DNA of 64,000 bases. Source: an uncultured Eubacteriales bacterium. Lineage in GTDB: Bacteria > Bacillota > Clostridia > Christensenellales > Aristaeellaceae. The stretch is taken from NCBI GenBank assembly GCA_902765735.1, contig CACXBB010000008.1:41760-105759 (forward strand), in the 5' to 3' direction. The notes below the pieces were generated by a model that saw only the letters and a list, made by a program, of their open reading frames with translations, ran no database searches and was not told the origin of the DNA. Positions 59,702 to 64,000 of the stretch are shown one piece after another. Position numbers and translations under genes: made by a program. Each line of letters begins with the position of its first letter. The first letter of the stretch is position 1.

Positions 59702-59870
59702 TTTAGGGAGTAGGGAGTAGGCAGTAGGGACGCCATTCATGGCGTCCGGAGGGAGTAGGGGTTACGACCTCTTCCGGCGCTGCGCGCCACCGTTCCGGGG
59801 GCCTGCCGGCCCGTTCTCGCTGAAAACAGTCCACTGGACTGTTTTCCGGGCGCTCGAACCCCCTGTGGCG
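59702..59870. repeat. Heptamers, REP, cassette fragment and CAGTCC palindrome before the permease
   Basis: GGGAGTA units at 59702-59725 and 59748-59762, REP at 59724-59747, cassette fragment GACCTCTTCCGGCGCTGCGC (59766-59790), and a perfect palindrome GAAAACAGTCC-ACT-GGACTGTTTTC (59820-59844). The 59686-59998 gap holds no gene; the transcript between binding protein and permease passes through this DNA. Confidence 0.82.
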
Positions 59871-59924
59871 ATGTGCTTACGGATATTTCGTCTGCATCGC
59901 CCGTTTTGCCCGTAACGCAAGACA

Positions 59925-59961
59925 GGACACTGGGGGCTTGAATCTATGGCCCCCAGTGTCC
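59925..59961 (-). terminator. Stem-loop after the amino-acid binding protein
   Basis: GGACACTGGGGGC (59925-59937) pairs with GCCCCCAGTGTCC (59949-59961), 13 bp perfect. No T-run follows, so it is more likely a partial terminator or a 3' mRNA-stabilising stem that keeps the binding protein in excess over the permease. Confidence 0.7.
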
Positions 59962-59998
59962 GTCATATCCGCGCGGCAGCGCGGCGGGCGCAGCCCGC

Positions 59999-60772
59999 TT
60001 ACTGCGCGATCATCGCGGCCTGCACGCCGTAGGTCTCGGCGATGGCCATCATGGTGCCGTCGTCATAGGCGGCCTTCATGAAGTCATTCAGCGCGGCGGC
60101 CAGGTCGGAGCCCTTGCGGAAGCCCGCGCCGTACTCCTCTCTGTTGAGGCCGACGGTGTAGGTCAGGTTGGCGTAGCCGGTGCCCTCGCCTACCATGGCG
60201 GCGGCCATCAGGCTGTCGATCACGGCGGCGTCGGAGGTGCCCGCGGCGACCTCCATCAGCGCGTCAGCCTGGGTGGCGACCTCGGTCACGGTGTAGCCCA
60301 GCCCGGTCACGACCTCCTCGCCGGCGGAGCCGTTCTCCACGGCGATGTTCAACTCAGCGATGCTCTCGGGGGTCTGGTACTGATCGGCCACGTCCGCGGG
60401 CACGATCACCACCTGGGCGTTGTTGGCGTAGGCGTTGGAGCACTCCATGGCGGCCTTGACGTCCTCGGTCAGGGTCATGCCGTTCCACACCACGTCGATG
60501 GACTTGTTGTCCAGCTCCATGATCTTGTTGTCCCAGTCGATCTCGATGAACTCCACGTCCACGCCCAGGCTCTCGGCGAACGCCTTGGCCATGTCGGCGT
60601 CAAAGCCGATCCACTCGCCGGATTCGTCCTTGTAGTCCATGGGCGCGAAATCGGTGATGCCCACCACCAGCTTGCCGTTGGCCTTCACATACGCCATATC
60701 GCTGTCCTCAGCCAGGGCCGCCATGCACAGGCACAGCATCAGGGCGATCATCAGTGCTACAATACGCTTCAT
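59999..60772 (-). CDS. Polar amino-acid ABC transporter binding protein
   Basis: 257 residues, SBP family 3. Signal peptide (MKRIVALMIALMLCLCMAALAE; either signal peptidase I at ALA or a weak lipobox). Mature start GKLVVGITDFAPMDYKDESGEWIGFDADMAKAFAESLGVDVEFIEIDW is canonical; DVVWNGMTLTEDV and SDAAVIDSLMA are ligand-pocket parts. Start at 60770-60772 has GGAGG nine bases upstream. First gene of the three-gene importer operon. Confidence 0.95.
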   Translation of the reverse strand: MKRIVALMIALMLCLCMAALAEDSDMAYVKANGKLVVGITDFAPMDYKDESGEWIGFDADMAKAFAESLGVDVEFIEIDWDNKIMELDNKSIDVVWNGMTLTEDVKAAMECSNAYANNAQVVIVPADVADQYQTPESIAELNIAVENGSAGEEVVTGLGYTVTEVATQADALMEVAAGTSDAAVIDSLMAAAMVGEGTGYANLTYTVGLNREEYGAGFRKGSDLAAALNDFMKAAYDDGTMMAIAETYGVQAAMIAQ

Positions 60773-60897
60773 TTTACTTTTCCTCCATAGTGTTGATGAG
60801 ATGTATGTATAAGATATCACACTAACGCGGTAAAGTAAAGGGCTATCCGGCGGCTCGTCAAAATTTAACGGTATGCGGGAATCAAGGCGAGTTAGGC

Positions 60898-60927
60898 TTG
60901 TCTAATCTGTTTGTGTTATGTTATAAT
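60898..60927 (+). promoter_or_regulatory. Promoter of the [FeFe]-hydrogenase gene
   Basis: TTGTCT (60898-60903), 18 bp, TATAAT (60922-60927). Confidence 0.72.
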
Positions 60928-60965
60928 TTCATTATAAGAGCATATTGATGTAGGGAGGGATGCCC

Positions 60966-62414
60966 ATGACGCCGCTGTTCGACACCGATGTTCAGGAGCT
61001 AAGATACAAGGTGCTCCGGGAGGTCGCGTCGCTGACGCTCAACGACCGGCTCACGCCGCAGAACACCATGACCATCGCCGAACGGATCATACCGGACGAT
61101 GCCAAGCCCACCATGCGCTGCTGCATCTACAAGGAGCGGGCCATCATCAACCAGCGTGTGAAGCTGGCGCTGGGCGGCGACGCGCGCAACCCCAACGTGG
61201 TGGAGGTGCTGCCCATCGCCTGCGACGAGTGCCCGGTGGACGGCATCACCGTCACCCAGGCCTGCCGCGGCTGCATCGCCCACCACTGCATGAACGCCTG
61301 CCCGAAGGACGCCATACGCATCCTCAACCGCCACGCCACCATCGACAAGGACAAGTGCGTGGAGTGCGGCCGCTGCGCGCAGGCCTGCCCCTACGGCGCG
61401 ATACTGCGGCTGGAGCGGCCCTGCATCAAGGCCTGCAAGACCAAGGCCATCTCCATCGATCCCGACACCCAGAAGGCCAAAATCAAACTGCAAAAATGCG
61501 TGTCCTGCGGCGCGTGCGTATACCAGTGCCCCTTCGGCGCGATCTCGGACAAGTCCTTCATCACCAAGGCCATCGAGATCGTCAAAAACTCCTTTGACAA
61601 CAAGGTCTACCACACCTACGCGGTGGTCGCGCCCTCCATCGGCGCGCAGTACGCGAACATCACCGCCGAGCAGGTCTACGAGGGCATACTGAAGCTGGGC
61701 TTCTACCGGGTGGAGGAGGCCGCCTGGGGCGCGGACGCCGTGGCGTACCACGAAGCCCAGGAGCTGGTGGAGAAGGGCTTCCTCACGTCCTCCTGCTGCC
61801 CCGCTTTCGTCAACCTGGCCCATAAGAACTACCCCACCGTGGCGGAGCACGTGTCCCACAACCCCTCCCCCATGGCCATGATGGCCCAGGCCATCCGCAA
61901 AAAGGACCCCACCGCCGAGATCGTGTTCATCGGTCCCTGCATCGCCAAGAAGTACGAGGCCCTCTACACCCAGACCAAGAACGTGGTGGACTGCGCCATC
62001 ACCTTCCTGGAGATGCAGGCGTGGTTCGACGCCGCCGGCGTGGACCTGCAGGCGCTCAAGGGCGTGAAGCTGACCAATTCCTCCTCCTACGGCCGGGGCT
62101 TCGCCCGCTGCGGCGGCCTGGGCGACGCGGTGGCCGAGGCCATCAAGGAGATGGGCAACACCGACTTCGAGCTCAGGGCCGTCTCCTGCAACGGCCTCTC
62201 GGAGTGCAACGCCGCGCTGCTCAAGGCCTCCAAGGGCGTTTTAAAGGAGAACTTCATCGAGGGCATGGCCTGCGACGGCGGCTGCATCGGCGGCCCCGCG
62301 TGTTTAAGCCACAGCCAGAAGAACAAGCTGCAATTCGCCAAGTACGAGAAGATGGATGCGGAGCGCACCATCACCGACGCCATCGGCCAGTTTGACATGC
62401 CCGACAACGGCTGA
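60966..62414 (+). CDS. [FeFe]-hydrogenase, group B type
   Basis: 482 residues from ATG 60966, seven bases after AGGGAGG (ATG 60960 is too close). N-terminal ferredoxin-like part with several 4Fe-4S cysteine sets (CDECPVDG, CRGCIAHHCMNACP, CVECGRCAQACP, CVSCGACVYQCP) and a C-terminal H-cluster domain. H-cluster motifs: L1 TSSCCPAFV, L2 FIGPCIAKKYEA, L3 GMACDGGCIGGPACL. TSCCP and GPC in place of TSCSP and PCTAKK place it in group B, an anaerobe-specific group whose role (H2 evolution or sensing) is unclear. No maturase genes are in the window. Pyruvate kinase follows 33 bases later. Confidence 0.9.
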   Translation: MTPLFDTDVQELRYKVLREVASLTLNDRLTPQNTMTIAERIIPDDAKPTMRCCIYKERAIINQRVKLALGGDARNPNVVEVLPIACDECPVDGITVTQACRGCIAHHCMNACPKDAIRILNRHATIDKDKCVECGRCAQACPYGAILRLERPCIKACKTKAISIDPDTQKAKIKLQKCVSCGACVYQCPFGAISDKSFITKAIEIVKNSFDNKVYHTYAVVAPSIGAQYANITAEQVYEGILKLGFYRVEEAAWGADAVAYHEAQELVEKGFLTSSCCPAFVNLAHKNYPTVAEHVSHNPSPMAMMAQAIRKKDPTAEIVFIGPCIAKKYEALYTQTKNVVDCAITFLEMQAWFDAAGVDLQALKGVKLTNSSSYGRGFARCGGLGDAVAEAIKEMGNTDFELRAVSCNGLSECNAALLKASKGVLKENFIEGMACDGGCIGGPACLSHSQKNKLQFAKYEKMDAERTITDAIGQFDMPDNG

Positions 62415-62447
62415 TCGCCCGCGATCATCACAAAGGAGGCAATCCCC

Positions 62448-63860
62448 ATGCGCAAGACCAAGATCATCTGCACCATCGGCCCCGCCAGCGAGGCGCCCGA
62501 GACCCTCTCGGCGATGATGGAGGCGGGCATGAACGTGGCCCGCATCAACTTCTCCCACGGCACCCACGAGGAGCACGCCCAGAAGATCGCCAACATCAAG
62601 AAGGTGCGGGAGCGCCTGGATAAGCCCATCGCCATCATGCTGGACACCAAGGGCCCGGAATACCGCATCAAGACCTTCAAGAACGGCAAGATCACGCTGG
62701 AGGAGGGCCAGATGTTCACGCTGTGCGTGGACGACGTGCCCGGCGACGAGACCCGCGTGTCCGTCAACTACGAGGGCCTGGCCGACGACCTGGAACCCGG
62801 CAACCGCGTGCTGCTGGCCAACGGCCTGCTGGCGCTGGACGTGGTGGAGATCGTAAACGGCGAGATCCGCTGCCGCGTGGCGGTGGGCGGCGAGCTGTCC
62901 GACCGCAAGAGCATGTCCTTCCCCGGCAAGGTCTTGAACCAGATCTACCTGTCGGAGCTTGACAAGTCCGATCTGCTGTTCGGCATCGAGCACGGCGTGG
63001 ACTACGTGGCCTGCTCCTTCGTGTCCCGCAGGCAGGACCTTATAGACGTCAGGGAGTTCCTGAACGCCCACGGCGGCCAGAGCATCAGCCTGATCGCCAA
63101 GATCGAGAACCAGTCCGGCATCGACAACATCGAGGACATCTGCCAGGCCTGCGAGGGCATCATGATCGGCCGCGGGGACATGGGCGTGGAGATCCCCTAC
63201 GAGGAGCTGCCCGCCGTACAGAAGCACCTGATCGACAAGTGCCGCATCATCGGCAAGCGGGTCATCACCGCCACGGAGATGCTGGAGTCCATGATCCACA
63301 ACGCCCGGCCCACCCGCGCCGAGATCTCCGACGTGGCCAACGCCGTCTACGACGGCACCAGCGCCGTGATGCTCTCCGGCGAGACCGCCGCGGGCGAGCA
63401 CCCCGTGGAGGCCGTGGCAGTCATGGCGAAGATCGCCGAGGCTACCGAGCGCAAGATCGACTACGCCCAGCGCTTCCACCAGGCCGAGTTCATCACTCAC
63501 GACACCGTGGACGCCATCTCCCACGCCGTGTGCGGCATGGCCATCGACATCGGGGCCAAGGCCATCGTGGTCTGCTCCCTCTCCGGCCGCACCGCCCGCA
63601 TGATCTCCCGCTTCCGCGCGCCCGTGGATATCCTCGCCTCCACCACCAGCGAGCGCACCATGCGGCAGCTCGCGCTGTCCTGGGGCGTGGTGCCCGCCCT
63701 GTCCGTGGAGTATACCTCCACCGACGTGCTGTTCTACGTCGCCACGCAGCTCGCCCGGGAAAAGCTCGGCCTCAAGAGCGGCGATAAGATCGTCATCACC
63801 GGCGGCGTCACCAACGGCAAGTCCGGCAACACCAACCTCATCAAGGTGGAAGTGATCTGA
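62448..63860 (+). CDS. pyk: Pyruvate kinase
   Basis: 470 residues, last step of glycolysis, PEP plus ADP to pyruvate plus ATP. TKIICTIGPAS, NFSHGTHEEH, MLDTKGPEYR, IAKIENQSGIDNI, MIGRGDMGVE and the active-site motif ITATEMLESMI; the C-terminal domain starts near SHAVCGMAIDIGAKAIVV. The extra PEP-utiliser domain found in some Bacilli is absent. AAAGGAGG precedes the start. Likely co-transcribed with the hydrogenase. Confidence 0.97.
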   Translation: MRKTKIICTIGPASEAPETLSAMMEAGMNVARINFSHGTHEEHAQKIANIKKVRERLDKPIAIMLDTKGPEYRIKTFKNGKITLEEGQMFTLCVDDVPGDETRVSVNYEGLADDLEPGNRVLLANGLLALDVVEIVNGEIRCRVAVGGELSDRKSMSFPGKVLNQIYLSELDKSDLLFGIEHGVDYVACSFVSRRQDLIDVREFLNAHGGQSISLIAKIENQSGIDNIEDICQACEGIMIGRGDMGVEIPYEELPAVQKHLIDKCRIIGKRVITATEMLESMIHNARPTRAEISDVANAVYDGTSAVMLSGETAAGEHPVEAVAVMAKIAEATERKIDYAQRFHQAEFITHDTVDAISHAVCGMAIDIGAKAIVVCSLSGRTARMISRFRAPVDILASTTSERTMRQLALSWGVVPALSVEYTSTDVLFYVATQLAREKLGLKSGDKIVITGGVTNGKSGNTNLIKVEVI

Positions 63861-63865
63861 TTATC

Positions 63866-63932
63866 GCCACCGCCTCCGCTCAAAAAAGGCATCCTCTTTG
63901 CGAGGATGCCTTTTTTGAGCGGAGGCGGTGGC
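63866..63932 (+). terminator. Terminator of pyk, perfect 31-bp inverted repeat
   Basis: Arms 63866-63896 and 63902-63932 are perfectly complementary, with a 5-base loop. The inner stem GGCATCCTC...GAGGATGCC is flanked by A6 and T6, the classic terminator; the pairing then continues through CTCCGCTC/GAGCGGAG for a further 16 bp. The rest to 64000 has only a small hairpin (GAACCC...GGGTTC). Confidence 0.93.
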
Positions 63933-64000
63933 ATGGCGTCGCTTCGCGCCGCGGCTTCGCCGAACCCTGTTGACTTCGTCAAGTGGGTTCGTATATCCCA

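Noticed and set aside
63955..64000. tRNA-like end GTGGGTTCGTATATCCCA at the right edge
   Set aside because: The loop is nine bases and no acceptor or anticodon arm can be paired; at most a small hairpin.

Overview
The window comes from a GC-rich anaerobic member of the Bacillota, most likely a Clostridia lineage. This is inferred from gene content: floA with nfeD, DUF4317, a group B-type [FeFe]-hydrogenase, a glycyl-radical enzyme, AGGAGG ribosome binding sites, and Opp, GlnQ, AbrB and LytTR families of Firmicutes type. No rRNA or tRNA gene and no CRISPR array was seen, so genus cannot be given.

Layout. 1-7101: a catabolic cluster on the minus strand (sedoheptulokinase-like FGGY kinase cut by the edge, glycyl-radical enzyme, aldo/keto reductase, zinc alcohol dehydrogenase) with a divergent AraC regulator bracketed by about 150-bp inverted repeats. 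7164-10642: heterodimeric ABC exporter. 10791-14151: DUF3810 protein, an AbrB-glycosyltransferase operon with a palindromic operator, and a ZIP metal transporter. 14154-20045: TldD/TldE, an orphan LytTR regulator with a membrane protein, FloA and NfeD. 20245-24024: small membrane protein, NagA, GT4 glycosyltransferase, acyl-ACP thioesterase. 24209-28957: MoxR/DUF58/transglutaminase operon. 29106-32211: AcpS, NAD(P)HX repair enzyme, an unknown protein, MBL hydrolase. 32708-36991: large secreted transglutaminase/Ig-like protein. 37023-45528: threonine aldolase, DUF4317, a double GT-C glycosyltransferase, TrmD with a C-terminal extension, GpsA. 46027-48256: ComM and a RelB/ParE pair with a frameshifted toxin. 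48458-54849: oligopeptide ABC importer (B, C, D, F, binding protein) split by a REP-associated transposase. 55155-58193: cardiolipin synthase, degenerate RadC, dUTPase. 58194-60772: amino-acid ABC importer. 60966-63860: [FeFe]-hydrogenase and pyruvate kinase.

Two things stand out. First, the peptide-binding protein at 53164-54849 looks circularly permuted: the segment that normally ends this family sits directly after the signal peptide, and the protein stops where that segment should begin. Second, the intergenic regions are filled with modular repeats: 24-bp palindromes (GGACGCCATNNATGGCGTCC plus a GTAG end), which also flank and interrupt the one REP-associated transposase; a related GC-rich palindrome; hairpin cassettes with compensatory stem changes; and 7-bp-period arrays that come as matched inverted arms, the repeat type differing between loci but agreeing within each locus. 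Many arrays start at the stop codon of a gene and some supply its last codons.

Promoters are often recognisable; the exact string TGCTATAAT recurs as an extended -10 before several genes.
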